Source: Confluentibacter citreus
GTDB taxonomy: Bacteria; Bacteroidota; Bacteroidia; Flavobacteriales; Flavobacteriaceae
DNA: 64,000 bases
Direction of reading: 5' to 3'
Assembly: GCF_002807055.1 (NCBI RefSeq)
Contig: NZ_NIXN01000003.1
Coordinates: 248,001-312,000 of the forward strand
Positions 26,165 through 35,121 of the stretch are shown here, piece after piece. Under the pieces are notes generated by a model, which saw only the letters and a list, made by a program, of their open reading frames with translations, searched no databases and was not told where the DNA came from. The stretch's first letter is position 1; every line of letters starts with the position of its first letter. Position numbers and translations under genes: made by a program.

Positions 26165-26410
26165 TTAATCTTTAATAGATACTTCTGTTTTATTATCTCC
26201 GCTTTTAGTCGAAAACTCAACTCCATCACCATCAACACTAATCGATGTTCCATCTTTTTCTTCAGCTTTTGGTTGTTCTATTGGTTTTTCAATAATTACC
26301 GTTTCAGTTTTTGCTTTCTCTTCTCTACAGCTTGTAAAAGCAAAAAATGTTAAAGCGGCAAAAACTGCCAAACTCATAAAGTTTCTGAATATTAATGTTC
26401 CTTTTTTCAT
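26165..26410 (-). CDS. Small lipoprotein of unknown function
   Basis: 81 residues from the ATG at 26410. An in-frame ATG 108 bases upstream is rejected because it buries the signal. The lipoprotein signal ends FFAFTSC (Cys28). The mature part is short, acidic and low in complexity (TVIIEKPIEQPKAEEKDG, then SVDGDGVEFSTKSGDNKTEV), resembling small flavobacterial lipoproteins. No domain recognised. Confidence 0.75.
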   Translation of the reverse strand: MKKGTLIFRNFMSLAVFAALTFFAFTSCREEKAKTETVIIEKPIEQPKAEEKDGTSISVDGDGVEFSTKSGDNKTEVSIKD

Positions 26411-26956
26411 TTTTCTATGTTTTAATTTATAGATAAGTGTGCAAAATACAATAATCGATATCAAATGAGTTATAAATATTTTAATATAATTTACAAAATT
26501 CCCATATATTTTGACCACTTCTTTTCTTTATATAACCACTTTTAAGGATTGCTGAATTTTACTTGAATTCATTTCCCAGAAATCTGGGAATGAAATTTCT
26601 ATAATGCCCTTAGCATGCATTTTCTTTAAGCTTTCTATGGTTTTAAATTTTTTAACAAAGTTTTAACGAAGCCCACAGAACACTAAGCTTATCAAGTATT
26701 TACGGCGTCTTAAACACCTATTATTCAAGTTAAATCGAATTAAAAAAACACAACCATATAGACGCTAGTTTGTTGATTTGAATTTTTTACTATCTTGGTT
26801 TTGCGAGTCAAAAAAACCTATGTTTTTTCGTACAATTAAACCAAATCAAATAAGTTAAGTCTAATAAAAAATTTAAACAAAAAAAACACTAGGTTCATTT
26901 CAACAATAACAAACTAAACTAAACACTTTCAACTCAATTATTAATGATAATTCTAT
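26411..26956. other. 546-base intergenic region upstream of the PQQ dehydrogenase operon
   Basis: No frame looks coding. It holds an 8-bp dyad TTCCCAGA-AA-TCTGGGAA (26573-26590), a promoter-like pair at 26769-26798, and a weak A/T hairpin at 26810-26830. The predicted leader to the ATG at 26957 would be about 150 bases and A-rich. Confidence 0.5.
26769..26798 (+). promoter_or_regulatory. Possible promoter of the first PQQ dehydrogenase operon
   Basis: TTTG at 26769-26772 and TATCTTGG at 26791-26798 (7 of 8 to TAnnTTTG) with an 18-base spacer. Confidence 0.35.
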
Positions 26957-29212
26957 ATGCACATCAAAAAAAATCCAACTAAATTAACCACAATTTTTAC
27001 CGCCTTAGTATGTCTTTCTTTACTAGTAAGCTGTAACAAAAACAATTCAACAAACACACACGCAACTTGGTCTCATTATGGAGGAAGTCCCGATCAATCT
27101 AAATATTTTGATGGTTCTGAAATCACTAAGGAGAATGTTAACCAGCTAGAAGTTGCCTGGAGTTATCCTGCGGACGGAGGGTTTAATAACTTTGCCCCTA
27201 TAGTGGTAGATACCACCATGTATGTTCTAGGTAAAAATAATTCCCTGATTGCTTTAAATGTTTTAACAGGTAAGGAAATTTGGATACATGCCAATTTAAG
27301 AGGTATCACTAGAAAAGGCATCAACTATTGGGAAAGTAGCGATAAAAAAGAAAAAAGATTGATATTCACTCTTAACAATTCTTTACAAGCTATTGACGCC
27401 GTTTCAGGAAAATCCATTTTAACTTTTGGTAATGAAGGATATACCGATTTGAGAGAAGGCCTAGATCGTGAACCAAGTTCCATTAGAAGGGTTCAGGCTA
27501 TGATGCCTGGTGTTATCTGTGGCGATTTACTTATTCTAGGTTCTGCGCCTGGCGAAGGCTATTTTTCAGCGCCTGGGTACGTAAGAGGTTATAGCGTTGT
27601 TACTGGAAAATTAGAATGGACATTTCATACCATTCCACACCCAGGAGAATACGGTTATGACACTTGGCCAAAAGATGCGTATAAGTATGCTGGCGGAGTA
27701 AACGTTTGGAGCGAAATGTCTGCTGATGTTGAAAAAAATATTGTTTACCTATCGTTAGGATCTCCAACGTATGATTATTATGGAGCTGATCGTATTGGAA
27801 GTAATCTATTTGGGAACTCCTTGGTGGCCTTAGATGTTACAACGGGCAAGCGCCTTTGGCATTACCAAACCGTACATCATGACCTTTGGGATTACGACCT
27901 CTCTCCTGCCCCTCAATTAATAACAATTAATAAAGATGGTAAAAAAATTGATGCCGTTGCTTCAGCGACTAAACATGGTTATGTATTTGTTTTTGATCGC
28001 GTAACTGGTGAACCTGTATTTCCTATTGAAGAGAAACCGTTTCCAGCTAGTGATATGCCTGGGGAAGAAGCATGGCCAACTCAGCCTATACCAACCATCC
28101 CTAGTTTTATGAGGCATGAAGTTACTAAAGAAAATATCAATCCTTACTTTACCGATAGCTTAAAGCAAGTATGGCATGCTAGAATAGATGCTGCCAAAAC
28201 AGGTTTATTTCAACCGCCTTCAGATAAATATGAAACCATTATATTGCCTGGTCCATTAGGAGGTGCCAATTATGGTAATACGGGAAGTAATCCTGAAAAA
28301 GGATTAATGTTTGTAATGTCCCAAGAACATCCTTCAATTTACAAGTTGAGTAAAGTAGAACCTCCTAAAGTAGATATTTCCGATGATGAAGTAAAAAAAG
28401 CTAAAACCTTATACGACAACACTTGTAAAACATGCCACGGACCAAATATGGAAGGTGGTGTTGGACCAACCCTTAAAAATGTTACACAACATATATTTTA
28501 CGATGAATTTAAAGCCATCGTATTAAATGGTCGCGGACAAATGCCAGGATTTGTGCATGTGGATGAAGCGTCATTAGCAAGTTTATACCGTTTTATGGGT
28601 GGAAATCCAAGAAGCATGAATTTTAGAAGAGGTGGAAATACCGATGAAGAAGCCATGCCTGAAGGTCCTGTTGTAGCATCTGGAGGTGTAAAAATGAGAG
28701 AAGATGAAAAACGTGCCGCACCAATGTTAGAATACCCAGAAGATGTTCAACCATCTCCAGAAGCCAGATATACTACGGATTATGGACTGGAATGGACAGA
28801 TTTAATGTCCCCTCCCTGGTCTTATATGGTGGCTTACGATTTAAATAATGGTACTATTAAATGGAAAACACCCATAGGCGAAGACTATAAATATGCCAAT
28901 GGAGACAAAACTAAAGGAGCCATCGTAGGTGTTCAACGTAAAAGTATGGTAGTTACCTCTACAGGTATTGTATTTGCTACTGCAAAAGGTGGTAAATTAT
29001 ATGCTTTAGATCAAGATACAGGAAAGGTTTTATGGGATACGACTTTAAGTGGTGAATCTGTAGCAGTGCCTGCTATGTATTCTATAAATGGCAAACAGTA
29101 TTTAGTTATCAATGCCACAGGAAACTTCTCATCAGATAGTTTTGATCATTCAAAAAAACCTGGTGCATTACCAAAAGCCTATGTCGTCTATGCGCTTCCG
29201 GACAAAAAGTAA
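26957..29212 (+). CDS. PQQ-dependent dehydrogenase with cytochrome c domain, lipoprotein
   Basis: 751 residues. Lipoprotein signal LLVSC with Cys26, so membrane-anchored outside the cytoplasm. The beta-propeller has PQQ/WD-like repeats (ALNVLTGKEIWIHANLRG near 95, SLVALDVTTGKRLWHYQT near 290). TVHHDLWDYDLSPAPQL near 305 matches the catalytic Asp region of quinoprotein glucose/quinate dehydrogenases. A haem c site CKTCH at 490-494 sits in an inserted domain (about 475-560), with the distal Met likely in GQMPGF. The C-terminal propeller blade ends ALPDKK. It oxidises an alcohol or the C1 of an aldose and passes electrons to the inserted haem. Two paralogs are in the window. Substrate unknown; glucose is plausible given the gluconate operon just upstream. 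Confidence 0.88.
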   Translation: MHIKKNPTKLTTIFTALVCLSLLVSCNKNNSTNTHATWSHYGGSPDQSKYFDGSEITKENVNQLEVAWSYPADGGFNNFAPIVVDTTMYVLGKNNSLIALNVLTGKEIWIHANLRGITRKGINYWESSDKKEKRLIFTLNNSLQAIDAVSGKSILTFGNEGYTDLREGLDREPSSIRRVQAMMPGVICGDLLILGSAPGEGYFSAPGYVRGYSVVTGKLEWTFHTIPHPGEYGYDTWPKDAYKYAGGVNVWSEMSADVEKNIVYLSLGSPTYDYYGADRIGSNLFGNSLVALDVTTGKRLWHYQTVHHDLWDYDLSPAPQLITINKDGKKIDAVASATKHGYVFVFDRVTGEPVFPIEEKPFPASDMPGEEAWPTQPIPTIPSFMRHEVTKENINPYFTDSLKQVWHARIDAAKTGLFQPPSDKYETIILPGPLGGANYGNTGSNPEKGLMFVMSQEHPSIYKLSKVEPPKVDISDDEVKKAKTLYDNTCKTCHGPNMEGGVGPTLKNVTQHIFYDEFKAIVLNGRGQMPGFVHVDEASLASLYRFMGGNPRSMNFRRGGNTDEEAMPEGPVVASGGVKMREDEKRAAPMLEYPEDVQPSPEARYTTDYGLEWTDLMSPPWSYMVAYDLNNGTIKWKTPIGEDYKYANGDKTKGAIVGVQRKSMVVTSTGIVFATAKGGKLYALDQDTGKVLWDTTLSGESVAVPAMYSINGKQYLVINATGNFSSDSFDHSKKPGALPKAYVVYALPDKK

Positions 29213-29239
29213 TTAATTACTTCATGTCACAAGATTTTA

Positions 29240-29280
29240 TAACTATATCTGTAATTTTTATAAATTTACAGATATAGTTA
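29240..29280 (+). promoter_or_regulatory. Long perfect stem-loop between PQQ dehydrogenase and cupin gene
   Basis: TAACTATATCTGTAA pairs perfectly with TTACAGATATAGTTA (15 bp, 11-base loop). It is A/T-rich and not followed by a proper T run. It could be a partial terminator, an mRNA processing or stability element, or a protein-binding dyad. Confidence 0.6.
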
Positions 29281-29321
29281 ATTTATTTTAATTTAAAAGC
29301 CAACTAAACACAATAATAGAT

Positions 29322-30536
29322 ATGAAACAATTTATCACCTTATTACTAGCTTTTGTAACACTTCATGCTACATCTCAATCTGTAAAAGAACGTATTATAC
29401 ATAACGATGCTTCTAAGTATAGAGAACTTTCAGCCGTACATGCTGGTGCAGGAAAGATGGGATTTACACAATTAATAGGAAGAAACGATTTATCAACAAA
29501 CTTTCTTTATTTGCACTCTGGAGTCATTAATGCAAAATCTGGTATCGGTCACCATTTTCACCATAATATTGAAGAAATGTACGTTATTCTAAATGGTGAG
29601 GCAGAATTTACTATTAATGGGCGTACTTCAAAAATAAAAGCTCCTGCTATTGTACCTTGCAAAATGGGTGATGCTCATGGCATTTATAATGCTTCCAATG
29701 AACCACTTCGTTGGTTGAATTTTGCCGTTAGTTCAGTAAAAGCAAGTAGCGATAATTTTGATCTTGCAGACACCCGTGAAGGCGCTGTATTAGACCCTAT
29801 TCCTGTTTTTGTTTCTGGTAGGTTAGAAAAAGAAAAAACCAGAGCGAATAACCGTTTATACACGGGTGATGGTGTTTTATCTCGTCGTTTATTTGATCCA
29901 AATGTTTTTAGTACGGATTGGAACCATGTTGACCATGTAATCATTCCTGCTGGTAAATCTACCGAGGAAAGACAACTTTTAGGGATTGAGGAAGTGTACT
30001 TTGTTGTGAAAGGTTCTGGTTCTGTATCCATAGACGGTCAATCTGGAAATATAATAGGTGATGATGCTTTTACCGGAAAGTTAGGTGAAAAAATAACCTT
30101 AACAAATACTGGTAATGAAGACTTAGAACTATTGGTCATTGGCATTGCTGCTTCTAAATCGATTGGATTGGGTATTAAAAAACCCTTAGCCCAACCAAAA
30201 GCCATGGCCTTACAAATGGATTTTGTGGTGCCAAAAGAAAATGCAGAAGCATTTGAAAGCATGTATTATTCCATATATGTACCCGCTATGACCGTTCAGC
30301 AAGGTTATTTAAGCTCGAAACTATTGAGACTTTATGACGAAAATCTCTCTAAACAGATACAAGCAGAGCCAACAACCTACAACTATCAAGTACAAATTAG
30401 TTTTGATACTGAAGCAAACAGAATGAAATGGGTAGGAAGCGATCAACATAAAATTGCATGGCCTGCAGCAACATCTTTAGCTAAAGAGTATAAATGGAGA
30501 GGTTATGATGTGATGGGCGATGACGACCAACGATAA
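29322..30536 (+). CDS. Exported double-cupin protein with C-terminal ferredoxin-like domain
   Basis: 404 residues with signal peptide (MKQFITLLLAFVTLHATSQS). Cupin 1 is at about 50-135 (GIGHHFHHNIEEMYVILNG, with metal-type His residues, and later GDAHGI). Cupin 2 is at about 190-285 (IIPAGKSTEERQLLGIEEVY, then GSGSVSID); its first motif has lost the paired histidines. Residues 300-404 (ALQMDFVVPKENAEAFESMY..) look like a dimeric alpha/beta-barrel domain of the antibiotic-monooxygenase type. It is placed between a PQQ dehydrogenase and an esterase (8-base gap). A sugar-binding, isomerase or oxygenase role is possible; no activity can be assigned. Confidence 0.7.
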   Translation: MKQFITLLLAFVTLHATSQSVKERIIHNDASKYRELSAVHAGAGKMGFTQLIGRNDLSTNFLYLHSGVINAKSGIGHHFHHNIEEMYVILNGEAEFTINGRTSKIKAPAIVPCKMGDAHGIYNASNEPLRWLNFAVSSVKASSDNFDLADTREGAVLDPIPVFVSGRLEKEKTRANNRLYTGDGVLSRRLFDPNVFSTDWNHVDHVIIPAGKSTEERQLLGIEEVYFVVKGSGSVSIDGQSGNIIGDDAFTGKLGEKITLTNTGNEDLELLVIGIAASKSIGLGIKKPLAQPKAMALQMDFVVPKENAEAFESMYYSIYVPAMTVQQGYLSSKLLRLYDENLSKQIQAEPTTYNYQVQISFDTEANRMKWVGSDQHKIAWPAATSLAKEYKWRGYDVMGDDDQR

Positions 30537-30544
30537 TACTATTT

Positions 30545-31723
30545 ATGATGGATTATATCAAAATAAATATCAATCGGAGGTCAGCATATTCGATATTCGC
30601 TTTAGTGCTTGGTCTTACATTTAATAATTTAGAGGCTCAAGTTCCAGCAAATTCAACTCCTGCTCCTACCAATATAAATCAGAACGGTTGTCCTTGTATT
30701 TTTCAGGACAACCGTGTTCTTTTTACCGTAAATGCACCTGAAGCTACCAAAGTCCAATTAGATTTAGGTAAGCTTTACGATATGCAAAAAGATGATAAGG
30801 GCTTATGGATGGTGACGACCGATCCACAAGTTCCGGGATTTCATTATTATTCTTTAGTCATTGATGATTTTAAATTTGCTGATCCAGCGAGTGAATCGTT
30901 TTATGGCACTGGAAGAATGGCTAGCGCAATTGATGTTCCAGAAGCAGGTGCTGACTTTTATAATATTAAAGATGTCCCTCATGGAAAAATAAGCTCTCAT
31001 GTTTATTTTTCTAAAACTACGGGTACTTGGCGTAATATTAATATTTATACGCCACCGGGATATGATGAAAATACGAATAAAAATTACCCAGTTTTATACA
31101 TTCAACATGGTGGCGGTGAAGATGAACGTGGTTGGGCGGTTCAAGGAAAAACCAATTTTATCCTTGATAATTTGATTGCTGAAGGGAAAGCCGTTCCTAT
31201 GATTGTGGCTATCCCGAACGGCAACGTTACCAAACCCGGTGTCAATGCCAGAGGTTATAATGATGAAGCTATGGCCGTTTTTAAAGAGGAGTATTTTGAA
31301 AATATCATCCCTTTTGTAGAGAAAAATTATAGAGTAAAACCGGATGCGGCTAACAGAGCAATCTCAGGATTATCTATGGGTGGCGGACAAGCCTTTTTCA
31401 CTGGTCTTCGTAATACAGACACGTTTGATTATGTTGGTGTTTTTAGTACAGGCCTTTTTGGAGGTATTAGAGAACAAGCATCATTTGATGCTGAATCAGT
31501 AATTCCTGGGATATTGACTACCCCACAAAAATTCAATGATAACTTGAAGGTATTTTATATTTCGGTCGGCGAACAGGATAACAGAATTGAAGCAACAAAA
31601 AAACTGATTGAAACTTTCAAAACCAAAGGGTTACATGTTGAATTTGCATCGTTCCCTGGTGACCACGAATGGCAAGTTTGGAGAAAGTCGCTTCACGATT
31701 TTGCACAAAAGCTTTTTAAATAA
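30545..31723 (+). CDS. Exported CE1-type esterase with N-terminal E-set (CBM48-like) domain
   Basis: 392 residues with signal peptide ending near LEAQ (about residue 31). The early-Ig (E-set) domain is at about 45-135 (VLFTVNAPEATKVQLDLG). The esterase-D-like hydrolase follows: VLYIQHGGGEDERGW near 180 (oxyanion region), nucleophile S277 in GLSMGGG, and the catalytic His in PGDHEWQVW near 380. The architecture equals feruloyl/acetyl esterases of CE1 from Bacteroidota. It would remove acyl groups from a glycan or glycoside in the periplasm or at the surface. 8 bases after the cupin gene, same operon. The precise ester is unknown. Confidence 0.85.
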   Translation: MMDYIKININRRSAYSIFALVLGLTFNNLEAQVPANSTPAPTNINQNGCPCIFQDNRVLFTVNAPEATKVQLDLGKLYDMQKDDKGLWMVTTDPQVPGFHYYSLVIDDFKFADPASESFYGTGRMASAIDVPEAGADFYNIKDVPHGKISSHVYFSKTTGTWRNINIYTPPGYDENTNKNYPVLYIQHGGGEDERGWAVQGKTNFILDNLIAEGKAVPMIVAIPNGNVTKPGVNARGYNDEAMAVFKEEYFENIIPFVEKNYRVKPDAANRAISGLSMGGGQAFFTGLRNTDTFDYVGVFSTGLFGGIREQASFDAESVIPGILTTPQKFNDNLKVFYISVGEQDNRIEATKKLIETFKTKGLHVEFASFPGDHEWQVWRKSLHDFAQKLFK

Positions 31724-31773
31724 AACATTTTCCAGATAATATCTGGTAACCAATAACTAAACTAAAACTCATA

Positions 31774-33417
31774 ATGAAAACTAAGATTTCTTGGATTATT
31801 ATGTTGACCCTATTTGCCAATAGTCTATTCCTTAGTGCGCAAGACATCCCTCCCACTACATCGTTAGTATATCCTGGTATTGATGGTAAACTGGTTTATG
31901 TTGCAGACAGTCTTGGTAATACTATCCCCGATTTTTCCAACGCTGGATATAAAGGTGGCGGTGTTCCCATTCCTACTGCCGCTATAAAAGCAACTGTGTG
32001 GCCTATTTTGGGTGATAATTCTGAAAAAATCCAAAAAGTAATCGACAGCATTTCTAATTTAACACCTGATGCCCATGGTTTCCGAGGTGCTATATTGCTT
32101 AAAATGGGATATTATCGACTTGAAAAACCCATTTACATAAAAGCTTCCGGTATCGTTTTACGTGGAGAAGGCATGGGTGATACGGGAACTATTCTTTATG
32201 GCGTTTTACCTCCTCGTGATCCAAATGCTACCGGCAGACAACGATTTGCAAGACCCGACTTGATTAACATTGGAGCAGAAAATGGAACGGAGCCTTTAGA
32301 AGACAGCAAGCAAACAATTACTGATAATTATGTTCCTGTTGGAGCCGTTAGTTTTAATGTGAAATCTGCCAAGGGTTTTAAAAAGGGGGATAAAGTATTT
32401 GTTAGACGCTTTGGTAATGAAGACTGGGTTAAAGAATTGAAAATGAAGGATGACATAGCGAACAGCAGGCAATGGAAATTTGATATCAATTATGACCGCG
32501 AAATTATTAATATAAATGGCAACACTATCACTATTGATGCTCCCATTTTTACGGCCATCGATTCACGTTGGGGAGGAGGCGAACTATTAAAATACAATGA
32601 TAACCGTATTGAAAATGTTGGTATTGAAAATCTTCGTGGGATATCGGATTATGATCCAACGGTTCGTACAACGACCTACGGTAACATGGATCGTGACAAG
32701 TTGGACAAAGCACATCAATACCAAGGAGAAGAATACTATTCTGATGAAAATCATTATTTTAATTTTATTGGTTTTACCAATGTTAAAAATGCCTGGGTTC
32801 GCAATGTGACAGCTTTGCATTTTGCCTACAGCGCTGTGATAGCGAATGGAGAGACTAAATGGATTACTGTTCAGGATTGTGTATCCATGGAACCCGTTTC
32901 GGTCCGTGCCGGAGGCAGACGATTTACCTTTAAAATGAATGGTCAGTTTTGCCTGGTACAACGATGTGTATCCTATAAAGGCCGACACTCATTTGTTGGG
33001 GAAGGTTCCACGTCAAGCGGTAATGTGTTTCTGGAATGCAAAGCTATCAATCCCTACTCAACGAGTGAACCTCATGGTTACTGGGTAAATGGCATACTTT
33101 ACGACAATATACAAGCACCATTAACTGCTCGCTATTGGGACTTTGTTATGGGTTGGGCGGGAGCCAATGTTGTATTCTGGAATTGTGAAGGTGATTTTCT
33201 AATACAACAACCACCAACAGCTCAAAATTATTCTTTTGGACACATTGGCGTCAATGCTGTTATTTTTAATACGGCATTAATGGATTTAACCAAACCAAAC
33301 GGCCATGTAGAATCCATGGATAAACATGTAACGCCAAAGAGTTTATACCTGACCCAACTTAAAGAACGATTGGGAATAGAGGCAGTCAATAACACCTTAT
33401 TAAATGCAGATCAATAG
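31774..33417 (+). CDS. Exported right-handed beta-helix protein, paralog 1
   Basis: 547 residues with signal peptide ending LSAQ. The N-terminal motif DSLGNTIPDFSNAGYKGGG (residues 45-63) is the pectate-lyase-3-like opening of many parallel beta-helix enzymes. Helix-type turns follow (NVGIENLRGISDYDP near 285; VKNAWVRNVTALHF near 335; ITVQDCVSMEP near 365). The next gene is about 70 percent alike by eye over its whole length. Charged residues RRFTFKMNGQF near 380 and KGRHSFVG near 400 are shared and could line the active site. It is probably a polysaccharide lyase, hydrolase or epimerase; no family can be assigned with confidence. Confidence 0.75.
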   Translation: MKTKISWIIMLTLFANSLFLSAQDIPPTTSLVYPGIDGKLVYVADSLGNTIPDFSNAGYKGGGVPIPTAAIKATVWPILGDNSEKIQKVIDSISNLTPDAHGFRGAILLKMGYYRLEKPIYIKASGIVLRGEGMGDTGTILYGVLPPRDPNATGRQRFARPDLINIGAENGTEPLEDSKQTITDNYVPVGAVSFNVKSAKGFKKGDKVFVRRFGNEDWVKELKMKDDIANSRQWKFDINYDREIININGNTITIDAPIFTAIDSRWGGGELLKYNDNRIENVGIENLRGISDYDPTVRTTTYGNMDRDKLDKAHQYQGEEYYSDENHYFNFIGFTNVKNAWVRNVTALHFAYSAVIANGETKWITVQDCVSMEPVSVRAGGRRFTFKMNGQFCLVQRCVSYKGRHSFVGEGSTSSGNVFLECKAINPYSTSEPHGYWVNGILYDNIQAPLTARYWDFVMGWAGANVVFWNCEGDFLIQQPPTAQNYSFGHIGVNAVIFNTALMDLTKPNGHVESMDKHVTPKSLYLTQLKERLGIEAVNNTLLNADQ

Positions 33418-33448
33418 AATTAATTGGCAATTAAAATTATATGACTAT

Positions 33449-35101
33449 ATGAAATTTTACAAAACCATTATTTTACTTTTTTTAGGAAGTATTTCAATCA
33501 TAAATTCTTTAAACGCGCAAGATATACCTCCTACTACATCGTTGGTATATCCTGGTATTGATAATAAATTGGTTTACGTACCCGATAGTTTAGGTAATAA
33601 AATCCCTGATTTTTCAAACGCAGGCTATAAAGGCGGTGGCGTACCAATTCCAACAGTTGCCATAAAAGCAACTATTTGGCCTATTTTAGGGGACAATGCC
33701 GATAGAATTCAAAAAGTAATAGACAGCGTCTCTGCACTAACTCCAGATGCTCATGGATTTAGGGGAACCATCCTTTTAAAAATGGGCCATTACGATTTAG
33801 AAAAACCTTTATATATCAAAGCGTCTGGCGTGGTACTTCGTGGCGAAGGTATGGGAGAAACTGGAACAATTCTTTTTGGTAAAATACCTGTACAAACAGC
33901 ACAAACGGGCGGCCGTGGTGTAAGAAGACCTGCTTTGATAAATATTGAAGGTGAAAATAAGGTAACACCTCAAGAAAACACGAAACAAGATATTACCACC
34001 GATTACGTGCCCGTTGGCGCGTTAACCTTTAATATAAAATCTGCTAAAACCTTTAAAGCTGGCGATAAAATAATTGTCAGACGTTTTGGAAATGAAGCAT
34101 GGATTAAAGAAATTGGTTTAGATAGTGCCACTGCTGGAAGAAACAGATGGCGACCATTTGATATTGATTATGATAGAACCATCGTTACCATTAATGGAAA
34201 TACCATTACGTTAGACGCCCCTATTTTCTGTGCTATAGAAACACCTTGGGGTGGCGGTGCCATTTATAAATACAATGATGAACGTATTGAACAAATAGGT
34301 ATTGAAAACCTTCGTGGCATCTCTCAATATGACCCTTCTGTGCGCACGACTGCTTATGGCAATATGGATCGTGATAAATTGGGCGAAGCCCATCGTTATC
34401 AAGGTGACGAATATTATTCCGATGAGAATCACTATTCCAATTTTATAAATATCACCAATGCCAAAAATGTTTGGATACGTAACATGAGTGCCCTACATTT
34501 TGTTAGCAGTGTGGTTCAAGCTAATGCAGGAACAAAATACATTACGGTACAAGATTGCCAGTCCCTAGAGCCTGTAGCGCAACGATGGGGCGGCAGACGT
34601 TTTACTTTCCAAATGAACGGTCAGTTTTGCCTAGTACAACGTACTGTTTCACAAAAAGGACGTCATTCATTTGTGTTGCAAAGTCATGAAGCCAGTGGTA
34701 ATGTTTTTTTAGAATGTATCGCTGTAAATCCTTATTCATCGAGCGAACCACACAACCACTGGTCAACTGGAGTGCTATATGATAATGTAAAAGCACCACT
34801 TACGGCACGATTCTGGGATTATATTATTGGCTGGGCAGGTGCTAATATTGTATTCTGGAATTGTGAAGGCGATTTTCTAATTCAACAACCACCAACTGCC
34901 CAAAATTATTCTTTCGGACATATCGGCGTCAACGCAGTTGTGTTTAATGCTGCTTTACAAGATTTAACAAAACCAAATGGTCATGTGGAATCTATGGATA
35001 AACATGTGACGCCAAGAAGTTTATACCTAACACAACTTAAAGAACGCTTAGGTATGGACGCAGTAAATAACACCTTGATTAAAGGAAGTGATAATAATTA
35101 A
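33449..35101 (+). CDS. Exported right-handed beta-helix protein, paralog 2
   Basis: 550 residues from the ATG at 33449, which gives a clean signal peptide (MKFYKTIILLFLGSISIINS, then LNAQ). An upstream in-frame ATG at 33404 overlaps the preceding gene and has no signal. It has the same architecture as the preceding paralog: the DFSNAGYKGGG opening, LRGISQYDPSVRTT near 290, RRFTFQMNGQFCLVQR and KGRHSFV near 405, and NGHVESMDKHVTP near the end. It differs from paralog 1 in the variable region around residue 150 and at SHEASGNVF, where paralog 1 has STSSGNVF. This suggests tandem duplication followed by specialisation. Confidence 0.75.
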   Translation: MKFYKTIILLFLGSISIINSLNAQDIPPTTSLVYPGIDNKLVYVPDSLGNKIPDFSNAGYKGGGVPIPTVAIKATIWPILGDNADRIQKVIDSVSALTPDAHGFRGTILLKMGHYDLEKPLYIKASGVVLRGEGMGETGTILFGKIPVQTAQTGGRGVRRPALINIEGENKVTPQENTKQDITTDYVPVGALTFNIKSAKTFKAGDKIIVRRFGNEAWIKEIGLDSATAGRNRWRPFDIDYDRTIVTINGNTITLDAPIFCAIETPWGGGAIYKYNDERIEQIGIENLRGISQYDPSVRTTAYGNMDRDKLGEAHRYQGDEYYSDENHYSNFINITNAKNVWIRNMSALHFVSSVVQANAGTKYITVQDCQSLEPVAQRWGGRRFTFQMNGQFCLVQRTVSQKGRHSFVLQSHEASGNVFLECIAVNPYSSSEPHNHWSTGVLYDNVKAPLTARFWDYIIGWAGANIVFWNCEGDFLIQQPPTAQNYSFGHIGVNAVVFNAALQDLTKPNGHVESMDKHVTPRSLYLTQLKERLGMDAVNNTLIKGSDNN

Positions 35102-35121
35102 AATATTTAAATACAAAAACC

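Noticed and set aside
26411-26518. N-terminal extension of the small lipoprotein
   Set aside because: The extension hides the lipobox and is hydrophobic without a conserved pattern.
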